A stretch of 24,809 nucleotides of DNA from CAZAQV01 sp964487255 (GTDB lineage Bacteria; Myxococcota_A; Polyangia; Polyangiales; CAZAQV01). Where the stretch lies: positions 1 through 24,809 of the forward strand of contig CAZAQV010000045.1 in the NCBI GenBank assembly GCA_964487255.1. The letters are read 5' to 3'. The translations under genes were made by a program, and so were the position numbers. Positions 8,415 to 16,962 of the stretch are shown piece after piece (the first letter of the stretch is position 1; each line of letters opens with the position of its first letter). A model generated the notes under the pieces. The model was not told where the DNA came from. It saw nothing but the letters and a program-made list of their open reading frames with translations, and searched no databases.

Positions 8415-9097
8415 GGTTTGTCGAAAGAGCGCTCTCGGTTGTAAAGGGCAGGCCGGTCCGCCTCGATCCGACCGTCGACTTGTTATACCTGAGCTCGATA
8501 GTCATAGAAAAGATAATCGCTCTGGCGCGCGGCCTCCTGAGGACACGTCAGGTGCTCTACGTCGGCAGAGGCACCCGCATCCGCGCAGCCCGGCAGCTGA
8601 CGACAGGCAAGGGCGCGGAAATCGGCGCATGGTGCGATATCGATTGCCTCTCACGCAAGGGGCTTGCCCTGGGCGCAGGCGCGCGGATCGGCAGCTACTC
8701 CGTCGTCAAGGTGTCTGGAACGCTTTCGGACCTGGGGGAAGGGATTGTGATTGGCGACAATGTTGGCATCGGTGAGTTCGCCCATATCGGTGGAGCGGGG
8801 GGCGTGCGGATCGGTGCGGACACGATTGCCGGTGCTTATTTGAGCATTCATCCGGAGAACCACAATTTCTCCGATATCGAATTTCCGATCCGGCATCAGG
8901 GTGTAAGCAGAAAGGGCATTTCCATCGGCTTAAACTGTTGGCTCGGCGCGAAAGTCACCTTCCTCGACGGTAGTTCCATAGGAAACGGGTGCGTTGTGGC
9001 CGCCGGAGCGGTGGTGACGCAATCCTTCCCCGACAACGTCGTAATTGGGGGCGTGCCGGCACGCATACTGAAGCAGCGTGACCAGAGCAGCGCATAG
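8411..9097 (+). CDS. Left-handed beta-helix (hexapeptide repeat) acyltransferase
   Basis: The 228-residue protein has hexapeptide-repeat coils from about residue 60 onward (for example IGAWCDIDCLS, IVIGDNVGIGEFAHIGG, VRIGADTIAGAYLSI). It has the catalytic-loop segment HPENHNFSD and the classic closing repeat IGNGCVVAAGAVVTQSFPDN followed by VIGGVPARILKQR. This is the CysE/LacA/NodL type, which moves an acetyl or other acyl group from acyl-CoA to a sugar hydroxyl or amine in the cytoplasm. The N-terminal ~60 residues are non-repetitive and basic, with a hydrophobic patch (VDLLYLSSIVIEKIIALA) that may lie on the membrane. ATG 8411 overlaps the polymerase stop codon by 4 bases. A longer open frame exists upstream to 8225 but overlaps the polymerase gene and is not credible. 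The acceptor is presumably a sugar of the EPS repeat. Confidence 0.9.
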   Translation: MRFVERALSVVKGRPVRLDPTVDLLYLSSIVIEKIIALARGLLRTRQVLYVGRGTRIRAARQLTTGKGAEIGAWCDIDCLSRKGLALGAGARIGSYSVVKVSGTLSDLGEGIVIGDNVGIGEFAHIGGAGGVRIGADTIAGAYLSIHPENHNFSDIEFPIRHQGVSRKGISIGLNCWLGAKVTFLDGSSIGNGCVVAAGAVVTQSFPDNVVIGGVPARILKQRDQSSA

Positions 9098-9128
9098 ACG
9101 CCTTCCAGCTTACGTCGGACCAATTGAA

Positions 9129-10265
9129 ATGATTGTCTTCTGCCATCTTCTGAACGATAATTCCGGTAGCCCGAATGTCTTGCGCATGGTCATTGATGTG
9201 CTGGCGCGGGAAGATCGGGAATGTCGATTGTTCGTCGGCTCACAGGGTTCAGGCTGCCTGGAAGGGACCGGTATTCCAATTACGCGCTACTGGTATCGCC
9301 GCAGCCGTTTCCGAATAATCACCTTGCTGACCTATCTCTACAGCCAGTTCGCGCTGTACCGAGCGCTGAGCCGAGCAGACCTACCCAGTGATGCGCTAAT
9401 ATATGTGAATACTCTGCTTCCTTTCGGCGGAGCGTTGTGGGGCCACATTAACGGTCGAAGGGTAGTGTACCATGCCCACGAAGTTTCGATCACTCCGGCG
9501 CCGTTGCGCTGGCTTCTCCTGAAATTTGCCCGTTCGACTGCAAGGTCGGTAATCTATGTTTCTAGAGATCAGTACGAAAGGCTGCCAGTAGAGGGCGTGC
9601 GGCCCGTCGTGGTGCCCAATCCTATCGCTCCGCAATTCGTGAATGTCGGGTCCGAAACACCATTCGAGTTGAGGCGGTCGGGGGCGTTTGAGGTGCTCAT
9701 GCTTGCAAGCCCTCGCGATTATAAGGGCCTTCCCGAATTTCTCGAACTTGCTCGACGTTTTGTCGGTACCAAGAGTGTCCATTTTACCTTGGTGCTGAAC
9801 AGCGAACCAGAGGAAGCAGAACGCTATCTGCGGTTACGCGCGTGTCCCGAAAATGTGACGGTTCATCCACGGACTGACTACCCGGGACCTTACTATGCTC
9901 AAGCCGATGTGCTCTTGAATCTCAGCCGAGTTGATATGTGGGTGGAAACCTTTGGCCTCACAATTGTCGAGGCCATGGCGTTTGGCGTGCCGGTAATCGT
10001 ACCGCCTGTCGGTGGTCCGGCAGAGATCGTAACCGACGGTGAAGAAGGGTTCCTTGTGGACTCGCGTGATGCGGACAGATTGGAAGCTGTGTTGTCAGGT
10101 ATGATGAAGAACCCGGACAAGCTACTCCGCATGTCCAAGGCGGCGAGGTTACGTGCTCTCGATTTCACACACGAAATATTCGGCGAGACGTTGAAGAACG
10201 AAATTCTTGCGCTACGCGCAGGCGCCGAGAAAAATTGCAGAAAGGCGCCGGACAGGGTCGGATGA
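9129..10265 (+). CDS. Glycosyltransferase family 4 protein
   Basis: The protein (378 residues from ATG 9129) starts with a hydrophobic beta strand, IVFCHLLNDNSGSPNVLRMV, typical of GT-B enzymes. It has YHAHEVSI near residue 115 and a well-formed C-terminal donor domain with ETFGLTIVEAMAFGVPV, the E-x7-E retaining motif of GT4, followed by GGPAEIVTDGEEGFLVD. These transfer a sugar from a nucleotide donor to the lipid-linked acceptor on the cytoplasmic face. Donor and acceptor cannot be read from sequence. The start is uncertain: ATG 9129 gives the family N-terminus but has no clear ribosome site, while GTG 9078 would overlap the acyltransferase by 20 bases. The next gene begins only about four bases after the stop, so the two transferases are co-transcribed. 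Confidence 0.9.
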   Translation: MIVFCHLLNDNSGSPNVLRMVIDVLAREDRECRLFVGSQGSGCLEGTGIPITRYWYRRSRFRIITLLTYLYSQFALYRALSRADLPSDALIYVNTLLPFGGALWGHINGRRVVYHAHEVSITPAPLRWLLLKFARSTARSVIYVSRDQYERLPVEGVRPVVVPNPIAPQFVNVGSETPFELRRSGAFEVLMLASPRDYKGLPEFLELARRFVGTKSVHFTLVLNSEPEEAERYLRLRACPENVTVHPRTDYPGPYYAQADVLLNLSRVDMWVETFGLTIVEAMAFGVPVIVPPVGGPAEIVTDGEEGFLVDSRDADRLEAVLSGMMKNPDKLLRMSKAARLRALDFTHEIFGETLKNEILALRAGAEKNCRKAPDRVG

Positions 10266-10269
10266 TATC

Positions 10270-11397
10270 GTGGTGACAATAAAGAAATGTAATTCCGATA
10301 GGCGTAGGAAAAAGGTTGCTATCGTCGGAAGTGTGGGTCTGCCCGCCAATTATGGTGGCTTCGAGACCCTGGCCGAGAACCTCGTGCGCTATGCGGACGA
10401 AAATGACGACGAACTCGACATTCTGGTCTATTGTTCTGGCAAGTCCTACGAAACCCGTCTCGAAACCTATGCCGGTGCCAGACTGATCTACATCCCCTTG
10501 GGCGCGAACGGCAAAAGCTCCCTATTCTATGATCTATGGTCGTTGATGGATGCCGTGAGGCGCGGCGTCGACGATATCCTGCTACTCGGTCATGGGGGAA
10601 GTTTTGCACTTCCTTTGCTCAAGAAGGTCAGCTCCGTTCGGATACTGACTAATATTGACGGGATAGAGTGGCGCCGGGAAAAATGGTCGAAATTGGCACG
10701 CGCTGTGCTGCGAAACTCAGAAAAGTTCGCGGTGCTCCATTCCGATGTCGTCATTGCAGACAACGAAGCGATACGCGAATACGTCCAGGAGGAATACGGC
10801 GAAGATTGTGAGGTCATTCCATACGGCGGAGACCAGGCGTTGAACGCGGAAGCAATGCGTGAAGCGGTGACAGGTCTGCCGGGGGATTACGCGCTTGCGC
10901 TGTGCCGCATCGAACCGGAAAATAACGTGGAAATGATCCTCCGAGCGTTCTCGCAACTGGATTTGCCGCTCGTATTCGTTGGTAATTGGAATGGCAGCGA
11001 CTATGGAACGCGCTTGAAAGCCGAATATCGAGGCCGGGCGAATATAACCATTCACGACCCGGTCTACGAGGCGCAGCGCCTCCGTGCGATTCGCGATGGG
11101 GCCAATGTGTATATCCATGGGCATTCCGCGGGAGGCACCAATCCATCTCTGGTCGAAATGATGCATTTTGCCATTCCGGTGTTGGCCCATGGCTGCAATT
11201 TCAACCGCTATACTACTGAAGAAAATGCGCACTATTTCACGAACGAATTGGAGCTCGTTCAATTGGTGCGCGCACTGTCCGACGAGGATAAGCAGCGCAA
11301 CGGACAGGCGATGGCCGAGATAGCGCGTCGTCGCTATACGTGGGAGCGTGTGGGCGAGGCCTATCTCTCTCTGCTGCGCGATCCGGTCGGCACATGA
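10270..11397 (+). CDS. DUF1972-type glycosyltransferase, probable rhamnosyltransferase
   Basis: The protein (375 residues from GTG 10270; GTG 10273 equally possible) opens with VAIVGSVGLPANYGGFETLA, the strong signature of the DUF1972 N-terminal domain found in capsule rhamnosyltransferases. It ends with a GT1/GT4-like domain containing HSAGGTNPSLVEMMHFAIPV. Streptococcal relatives attach L-rhamnose from dTDP-rhamnose to a lipid-linked glucose, usually as the second sugar. The dTDP-rhamnose operon 2 kb downstream fits this reading, so I infer that this enzyme adds rhamnose, but it could use another donor. The open frame extends back to TTG 10207, overlapping the upstream GT by 59 bases; AGGG at 10254-10257 favours the GTG starts. 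It is the last gene of the run before an 87-bp gap with a hairpin. Confidence 0.87.
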   Translation: MVTIKKCNSDRRRKKVAIVGSVGLPANYGGFETLAENLVRYADENDDELDILVYCSGKSYETRLETYAGARLIYIPLGANGKSSLFYDLWSLMDAVRRGVDDILLLGHGGSFALPLLKKVSSVRILTNIDGIEWRREKWSKLARAVLRNSEKFAVLHSDVVIADNEAIREYVQEEYGEDCEVIPYGGDQALNAEAMREAVTGLPGDYALALCRIEPENNVEMILRAFSQLDLPLVFVGNWNGSDYGTRLKAEYRGRANITIHDPVYEAQRLRAIRDGANVYIHGHSAGGTNPSLVEMMHFAIPVLAHGCNFNRYTTEENAHYFTNELELVQLVRALSDEDKQRNGQAMAEIARRRYTWERVGEAYLSLLRDPVGT

Positions 11398-11439
11398 TTT
11401 GACGATATCTACGCTGACCTTCCCGATCAAACGAGAGAC

Positions 11440-11473
11440 GGTTGGCGGGTTGAAAGTTCGCGAAAGGCCAACC
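11440..11473 (+). promoter_or_regulatory. Inverted repeat in the leader of the beta-helix gene
   Basis: GGTTGGC at 11440-11446 pairs exactly with GCCAACC at 11467-11473 (7-bp stem, 20-base loop). It ends 11 bases before the ATG at 11485. The following bases AACCTCC resemble an anti-Shine-Dalgarno sequence, and the gene has no visible ribosome site. It may be an attenuator, a weak terminator of the preceding run or a leader element; no U-run follows. Confidence 0.3.
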
Positions 11474-11484
11474 AACCTCCGTAT

Positions 11485-13317
11485 ATGGTGCAGTCTAGCA
11501 AACATCGACTGAAACTTACGGCACTTACGCGTCGGGAAGGTATGTTCAGCATGTTAGCGGGCATGCTCGTTTCACGTATGCCGGCCAGTCAAGCAGTTAC
11601 TATGTTGGCTTGGCCCAACTACGATGGGCTTGCCGTTTCATCTCGAGCAAATTTGCGACGGTTGCCTGGGAGCGTCGGAAGCGAGGTCTATCTTTCGGAA
11701 GGCGGACGGGAGGGGCGCTTCATTTGGACGGGCAGGGATGTTTCGGCACAAGTTGCGTCCGACCCTAATGGTGCGCTTTTTTTGGCGCCTGTCGCGGATC
11801 TCACTGGCCATAGTGGGGCTTGGGTTCGCGAGGTTGACGGTCCCCTGCGGATTACCTGGTTTGGTGCGGTCGGTGACGGTGTGGCTGATGACACTGCCGC
11901 ACTCGTAGCGGCTCTCGACGCAATCGAGGACTGGCAGACGCTTGATTTTGCGGGCTTACATTTGAACATCTTTGTTGGGGTGACTGGCACTGGTGTGGGC
12001 GACGCACAGCCTCTTCGCCAACTACCTCGCCTATTCAGGAAGAAGGGTGTGACGCTGCGCAACGGGATTATCACGGCTGACACGCCGAGCGAATCCGATA
12101 TCAAGCTACGCTACCCCACAACGCTGACTGTAGACGGTTGCGAGGATGTCACCCTGCGTGACCTGACCGTCCATTCCAAAGGCGAAAGCTTCGGAGACAC
12201 CGATGCTAGCTTGAAACTTGGCAAGGACACGCGGCGGGTCTTTGCAGCACAGAACGGCGGGCACGCGATACTTGTGGTGAGATCGCGGCGCACTCGAATA
12301 GAGCACTGCCAGGCTCGTCTATGCGGTTCGGTTGGCTCTGTTTACGTCATGTCCAGCGAGCAGACGACACTTGACCGTGTTTTCAGCAACCCCGGCTCGC
12401 TCGGATATGCGGCTTTTGCCTTCGACAGTTGGGCTGGCAACGCGTCGGAAAGCGGATTTGCGATGCATGACGCCACAATGACAAATTGCTCTGCGTCGCG
12501 GGAGAATTACCGGTTCGGGAGTAAAGGTTGCGTCCTTACCGAAGATGCAGACGTCTCCGTTACCGTGAAAGGTGGCTATTTCGCCGATGCATATCCTAAC
12601 GAGGTAGGGCGCGACCTTGGCTATGCGTTCGGCTGCTCGTCAAGTCGGACAACCGTGGAAAACGCTATAGTGGAGAACTGCGCCTCGATTGGTTACACAG
12701 GGACCACGACAAAGACCGACTATTCCTACCTTGAAATCACAAATGTAGAGGCCAGAAAGCTTCGCAAGACTGTCCATCAGACCGAGGCTACAAGCTTCGG
12801 CAGGATGTACTGGACGTACCGCGGCGTTAAGGCGGCGGTGAAGGGAGCTGGAACCTGGTGGAAAGATCCTGATCTGAGCCGCCGAGTGACCAGTTATCTA
12901 GCCATGCCGAACAGATCATTAAGGGTGCATGGACTGTTTGCAGATTGCGAATTCACCGGCGCAACCTACGGCTTCGTCAACACTTATCCCACCTACGGTC
13001 TTATTCAGTGGCGCGGAGGCACCCTCGAGACGAGAGGCTTCTTGTGGGACAGTGCCAATATCGGGGGTGGAGCGCCGGGCTTCGGTGGAGAGCGGGGCAT
13101 CCAGTTCGATCGGGTTTCGGTAAGGGATGTGTCCGAAGAGACCGGCCCCTACTCTAAAACAGCTAGCAACGGAATCTATACCCATATCGACTTGAGCACA
13201 TCTGCGATCAGTCTTGAAAGGCCGCGTCCGCTGGAGGAGCGAAGGATTAAAGGACCTTCCGAAAGGATAGAACGTTATTCTTTCCCAAGCCCGCAGGTTC
13301 GCCATTGGCAACAGTGA
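11485..13317 (+). CDS. Secreted right-handed beta-helix protein (pectate-lyase-3 type), probable EPS lyase or EPS-binding protein
   Basis: The 610-residue protein has a Tat-like signal peptide: TRREGMFSMLAGMLVSRM (residues 14-31) ending near MPASQA, with twin Arg16-Arg17. Around residues 125-160 is ITWFGAVGDGVADDTAALVA, the classic opening of pectate-lyase-superfamily and tailspike-like beta-helix domains. The region from about 185 to 560 has the repeated short strands expected of a parallel beta-helix. Such proteins at EPS loci are often polysaccharide lyases or hydrolases that trim the product, or epimerases; no catalytic residues can be named safely here. Start ATG 11485 has no ribosome site; ATG 11542 would lose the Arg pair. 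Export is expected to the periplasm or surface. It ends 43 bp from the convergent rfbB. Confidence 0.78.
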   Translation: MVQSSKHRLKLTALTRREGMFSMLAGMLVSRMPASQAVTMLAWPNYDGLAVSSRANLRRLPGSVGSEVYLSEGGREGRFIWTGRDVSAQVASDPNGALFLAPVADLTGHSGAWVREVDGPLRITWFGAVGDGVADDTAALVAALDAIEDWQTLDFAGLHLNIFVGVTGTGVGDAQPLRQLPRLFRKKGVTLRNGIITADTPSESDIKLRYPTTLTVDGCEDVTLRDLTVHSKGESFGDTDASLKLGKDTRRVFAAQNGGHAILVVRSRRTRIEHCQARLCGSVGSVYVMSSEQTTLDRVFSNPGSLGYAAFAFDSWAGNASESGFAMHDATMTNCSASRENYRFGSKGCVLTEDADVSVTVKGGYFADAYPNEVGRDLGYAFGCSSSRTTVENAIVENCASIGYTGTTTKTDYSYLEITNVEARKLRKTVHQTEATSFGRMYWTYRGVKAAVKGAGTWWKDPDLSRRVTSYLAMPNRSLRVHGLFADCEFTGATYGFVNTYPTYGLIQWRGGTLETRGFLWDSANIGGGAPGFGGERGIQFDRVSVRDVSEETGPYSKTASNGIYTHIDLSTSAISLERPRPLEERRIKGPSERIERYSFPSPQVRHWQQ

Positions 13318-13360
13318 TATTGAGTGGCCGCATTTGTCCTCAAGTTCATGCGACCCCGGC

Positions 13361-14413
13361 TCACTCCTTGAGCAGAGGGCGCCACCAGTCCTCGTTGGCA
13401 AGATACCAGCGCAGGGTCTGCCTCAGTCCTTCGTCGAACCCGTGCTTCGGAGCGTAGGCAAGTTCGCTGCGGGCCTTGGTTTCGTCGATGGCGTAGCGGC
13501 GATCGTGGCCGGCACGATCGGTGACGAAGGTCTTGAGTGTCTCACTCGCTTTGCCGCGTGCCGCGGGAGCGTCGGGGTAACGTTCGGCAAGGCCGTGGAC
13601 TTCCTCGAACGCCAGATCGACCTCGCGGCAGATTGCATCGATTACCGAGAGATTGGGAAGTTCGGCTCCTCCGCCGATATTGTATGTCTCCCCCGGCTCA
13701 CCCCTATCGAGGCATGCTTCGATCCCCCGACAATGGTCCTCGACATGCAGCCAGTCGCGCACATTCATCCCGTCGCCGTAGATGGGCAGAGGCTTACCTG
13801 AAAGAGCGTTCAGCAGGAATAGAGGTATCAGCTTCTCGGGGTATTGGTAGGGCCCGTAATTGTTCGAGCAATTGCTCGTCGTTACCTCGAGACCATATGT
13901 ATGGTGATAGGCTCGTACGAGGTGGTCGGATGCAGCCTTCGAGGCCGAATAGGGAGAGTTTGGTGCATAGGCCGTAGTTTCGCTGAACGCCGGATCGTCA
14001 ACGCCGAGCGAGCCGAACACTTCGTCGGTCGAGATGTGATGAAAGCGGTGAGGGGTGCCATCGCCGCGAAGCCATACGGCGCGGGCGGCCTTTAGGAGCG
14101 AGTTCGTCCCAAGAATATTTGTATCGATAAAGGCGTCCGGGCCGGTGATGGAGCGGTCGACGTGGCTTTCCGCTGCGAAATGGACAATAGTTGAGATATC
14201 TCGTTCACGCAGCAGGCGCTCTACCAGAACCTGATCGCGAATATCGCCCTCGATCAATTCGACGGCTCTTGCTCCCGCCAACGTCGAACGGTTGCCGGCA
14301 TAGGTGAGTGCGTCGAGCACAATGACTTCATCCTGGGAATGGTGCGCATTCCAGAAATGAACAAAATTGCCGCCGATAAAACCGGCGCCCCCAGTGACGA
14401 GAAGATTAGGCAA
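13361..14413 (-). CDS. rfbB: dTDP-glucose 4,6-dehydratase
   Basis: The 350-residue short-chain dehydrogenase-type enzyme has GGAGFIG at 8-14 for NAD binding, the catalytic triplet T129-D130-E131 in HISTDEVFG, and YSASK with Tyr155 and Lys159. Further family segments are AESHVDRSI and NNYGPYQYPEKLIPL. It converts dTDP-glucose to dTDP-4-keto-6-deoxyglucose, the second step of dTDP-L-rhamnose synthesis, in the cytoplasm. It is the last gene of the minus-strand operon rfbA-rfbC-rfbD-rfbB and overlaps the end of rfbD by 8 bases. Length and catalytic residues are all normal. The only unusual point is orientation, opposite to all the surrounding EPS genes. Confidence 0.97.
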   Translation of the reverse strand: MPNLLVTGGAGFIGGNFVHFWNAHHSQDEVIVLDALTYAGNRSTLAGARAVELIEGDIRDQVLVERLLRERDISTIVHFAAESHVDRSITGPDAFIDTNILGTNSLLKAARAVWLRGDGTPHRFHHISTDEVFGSLGVDDPAFSETTAYAPNSPYSASKAASDHLVRAYHHTYGLEVTTSNCSNNYGPYQYPEKLIPLFLLNALSGKPLPIYGDGMNVRDWLHVEDHCRGIEACLDRGEPGETYNIGGGAELPNLSVIDAICREVDLAFEEVHGLAERYPDAPAARGKASETLKTFVTDRAGHDRRYAIDETKARSELAYAPKHGFDEGLRQTLRWYLANEDWWRPLLKE

Positions 14414-15263
14414 AGATTTTTTCCTGTTTGAGCATGGAGCGCAGGTTGGTGCGCCAATGGATCGGCACGTCGGCCAGTGTCTCGCGCGTCAACCGGCAAT
14501 CGAGCAGCGAAAAGGCGGGGCGCCTAGCGGGAGTCGGATATTCCGACGAGGTGATCGGCTTTATGACGGGAATAGACGGTATCATGTCGAGAGCGTGCGC
14601 CTCTTCGGCAATGGCTACGGCAAAATCGTACCAGCTGGCCGCACCTGCGTCGCTGTGGTGAAACGTGGCTGTAGCGTCTTTCCCGACAAGTCCCCAGATC
14701 GTCCGCGCGAGACCGGTTGCCCAGGTGGGCGAGCCTATCTGGTCGGCGACGATACCAAGCTCGGCGCGCTCTTTCATGATTCGGAGCATCGTACGGACGA
14801 AGTTTGCCCCGCCGACCTCGTAGACCCAAGCGGTTCGCACCAGCAGGTCCTTTTCGCGCAGGTAATCTTCGCCTTCGGCTTTCGTCCGTCCGTAAGCATT
14901 TAGGGGCGCACGCTTATCGTCTGGGCTATAGGGGCGCGGTGATTGCCCGTCGAAAACGAAGTCGGTCGAGATGTGTACGAGCTTTCCGCCTGTCTGTTCC
15001 ATCGCTTCCGTCATCACGCCGATGGCTTTCGCGTTGACAGCGCGGGCGAGGCCCTCTTCGCTTTCGGCCTTGTCGACCGCCGTATAGGCGGCAGCGTTTA
15101 CGATGAGGTCGGGTGCGGCGCGCGAAAGATACGCACGCAGCGCGTCCCGGTCGACGAGATTTATATCCTCGGAACCGATCGCCTCGATTTCGGCAAAGGC
15201 GGGGGCACTGCGCTGCAGCGCTCCGCCTAATTGTCCCTTTGCGCCTGTTATAAGGACTTTCAT
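14406..15263 (-). CDS. rfbD: dTDP-4-dehydrorhamnose reductase
   Basis: The 285-residue protein has GAKGQLG at 7-13, STDFVFDG with Ser99-Thr100-Asp101, and the active-site Y124-G-R-T-K128. RTAWVYEVGGANFVRTML and the late segment RRPAFSLLDC (usual RPxxSxLD) also match. It reduces dTDP-4-keto-L-rhamnose to dTDP-L-rhamnose with NAD(P)H, the last step of the pathway. Its ATG overlaps the rfbC stop by 4 bases and its end overlaps rfbB by 8 bases, so the operon is translationally coupled. Nothing abnormal is seen. Confidence 0.96.
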   Translation of the reverse strand: MKVLITGAKGQLGGALQRSAPAFAEIEAIGSEDINLVDRDALRAYLSRAAPDLIVNAAAYTAVDKAESEEGLARAVNAKAIGVMTEAMEQTGGKLVHISTDFVFDGQSPRPYSPDDKRAPLNAYGRTKAEGEDYLREKDLLVRTAWVYEVGGANFVRTMLRIMKERAELGIVADQIGSPTWATGLARTIWGLVGKDATATFHHSDAGAASWYDFAVAIAEEAHALDMIPSIPVIKPITSSEYPTPARRPAFSLLDCRLTRETLADVPIHWRTNLRSMLKQEKIFA

Positions 15264-15805
15264 TCGAAGGCCCTAATATCGATGAGCGCCTTTGCTTCGG
15301 AATCCTTTTCGGAAATAATCGGATCCAGATTGTCGATCGGCCATTTGATGCCGACAGTCGGATCATTCCATGCCAGCGTTTGTTCGGTTTCAGGCGAATA
15401 TGGCGATGTGCATTTGTAAAGGAAATCGGTATCGTCAGCTAGCGTCAGAAACCCGTGCGCGAAGCCTTCAGGAACCCAGAATATACGCTTGTTTTCGGCC
15501 GTCAGTTTCACGCCGACCCATTTCCCGAAATTTTCGGAGGAGCGCCTTAGATCGACAGCTACATCGTATACGGCCCCGCGGGTAACGCGCACCAGCTTCC
15601 CTTGCGCTCCCGGGTTCTGGAAATGAAGCCCTCGCAACACACCTTTGCGCGAGCGGGAGTGATTATCCTGCACGAAGGTCAGGTCAAGGCCCACTTTACG
15701 AAAAGTTTCCTCGTTCCATGTCTCCATGAAAAATCCACGGGCGTCACCGAACGCATTGGGTTCAATGATCAGCGGGCCGGGAATATCGAGCTTCAGAACA
15801 TTCAT
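15260..15805 (-). CDS. rfbC: dTDP-4-dehydrorhamnose 3,5-epimerase
   Basis: The 181-residue cupin-type epimerase shows FGDARGFFMETW, VLRGLHFQ with the catalytic base His61, FWVPEGFAHGF at 109-119, and Tyr130 in FLYKCT as the expected acid. It epimerises dTDP-4-keto-6-deoxyglucose at C3 and C5 to give dTDP-4-keto-L-rhamnose. Length is typical. It overlaps both its neighbours, rfbA upstream and rfbD downstream, by 4 bases each (ATGA junctions). Confidence 0.97.
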   Translation of the reverse strand: MNVLKLDIPGPLIIEPNAFGDARGFFMETWNEETFRKVGLDLTFVQDNHSRSRKGVLRGLHFQNPGAQGKLVRVTRGAVYDVAVDLRRSSENFGKWVGVKLTAENKRIFWVPEGFAHGFLTLADDTDFLYKCTSPYSPETEQTLAWNDPTVGIKWPIDNLDPIISEKDSEAKALIDIRAFE

Positions 15806-16692
15806 GGCAGGCTTGGCCCCTCAAGCAAGCTCACCAGATATTCTCCATAGCCTGACTTGCGCAGCGGCTGGGCGATACGCTCCAACTGTTCGCTAGTTAT
15901 AAAGCCTTGTCGCCAGGCGATCTCTTCGGGACAGGCGATCTTCAACCCCTGTCGCTCTTCGATTATGCGAACGTAGGTTGCGGCATCGAGAAGCGATGAG
16001 TGGGTACCTGTGTCGAGCCAGGCAAAGCCTCGTCCCATGATTTCGACGGCCATTGAGCCTTCATCAAGGTAGAGGCGATTTAGGTCGGTGATTTCGAGTT
16101 CACCTCTGGCGGATGGCTTGAGATCGCGGGCCCGCTCCACCACGGTCCCGTCATAGAAATATAGACCAGTGACTGCGTAGTTCGACTTGGGTCTGGTCGG
16201 TTTCTCCTCAATCGAGACGGCGACCCCGCCGGAATCGAACTCCACAACTCCGAAGGCTTCGGGATTGTTGACCCGGTAGGCGAATACGCTTGCCCCTTTC
16301 TCCCGGGTGTTTGCGCTCGCGAGAAGGTCGGGTAGGCCGTGCCCGTAGTAGATGTTGTCGCCGAGGATCAGTGCCGATGGACCGCCCGCGATAAAATCAG
16401 CTGCGATGTGAAACGCTTGAGCAAGACCCTCTGGCTTGTGTTGCACCGCGTAGCTGACATTGATTCCGATTTTGCTGCCATCGCCAAGGACACGCTGAAA
16501 CTGTTTTGTGTCTTCCGGCGTGGTAATGACGAGTATGTCCCTTATTCCCGCTAGCATCAGAGTGCTCAACGGGTAATAGATCATCGGCTTATCGTATACG
16601 GGCATGAGCTGTTTCGATACACCGCACGTCAGTGGATAAAGCCGCGTTCCTGCCCCCCCGGCAAGAATTATGCCCTTTCGCGTAACCTTCAT
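15802..16692 (-). CDS. rfbA: Glucose-1-phosphate thymidylyltransferase
   Basis: The 296-residue nucleotidyltransferase has GGAGTRLYPLT at 12-22, SKQLMPVYDKPMIYYPL at 26-42, and LGDNIYYG at 110-117. EKPTRPKSNYAVTGLYFYD in the middle is also diagnostic. It makes dTDP-glucose from dTTP and glucose-1-phosphate and is normally feedback-inhibited by dTDP-rhamnose. It is the first gene of the minus-strand rhamnose operon. The 270 bases between this gene and the next plus-strand gene must hold its promoter, which I could not identify. A minus-strand AAGGA lies about 13-17 bases before the ATG, a rather distant ribosome site. Confidence 0.97.
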   Translation of the reverse strand: MKVTRKGIILAGGAGTRLYPLTCGVSKQLMPVYDKPMIYYPLSTLMLAGIRDILVITTPEDTKQFQRVLGDGSKIGINVSYAVQHKPEGLAQAFHIAADFIAGGPSALILGDNIYYGHGLPDLLASANTREKGASVFAYRVNNPEAFGVVEFDSGGVAVSIEEKPTRPKSNYAVTGLYFYDGTVVERARDLKPSARGELEITDLNRLYLDEGSMAVEIMGRGFAWLDTGTHSSLLDAATYVRIIEERQGLKIACPEEIAWRQGFITSEQLERIAQPLRKSGYGEYLVSLLEGPSLP

Positions 16693-16962
16693 TCCATGAT
16701 TTTCCTTGATGATATTCTACGAGCTTCCTGCAAGTTGGCAGGCGTTCTGGCCGCATTGCAGCAACGAAATGCAGAAGCAATGGTTGTAGACGAAAGCGCT
16801 TGAAGATTTGCTTCCTTTTTCGGCATTTGCAATACCGGCCAACCATCGCGAATTGGTAGAAAAATCGTTTTCCGTCGTTGCCTTGTCCGCCTGTTGACGG
16901 CATGAGCCGCGCGAGTTTCGGGGTCAGGCTTGCTTGGCAAAGTGATTAATGGACATCAATGG

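Noticed and set aside
10717..11505. 262-codon minus-strand frame opposite the DUF1972 glycosyltransferase
   Set aside because: Shadow of a gene with a clear family signature; composition is Ile/Arg/His-rich without any domain.
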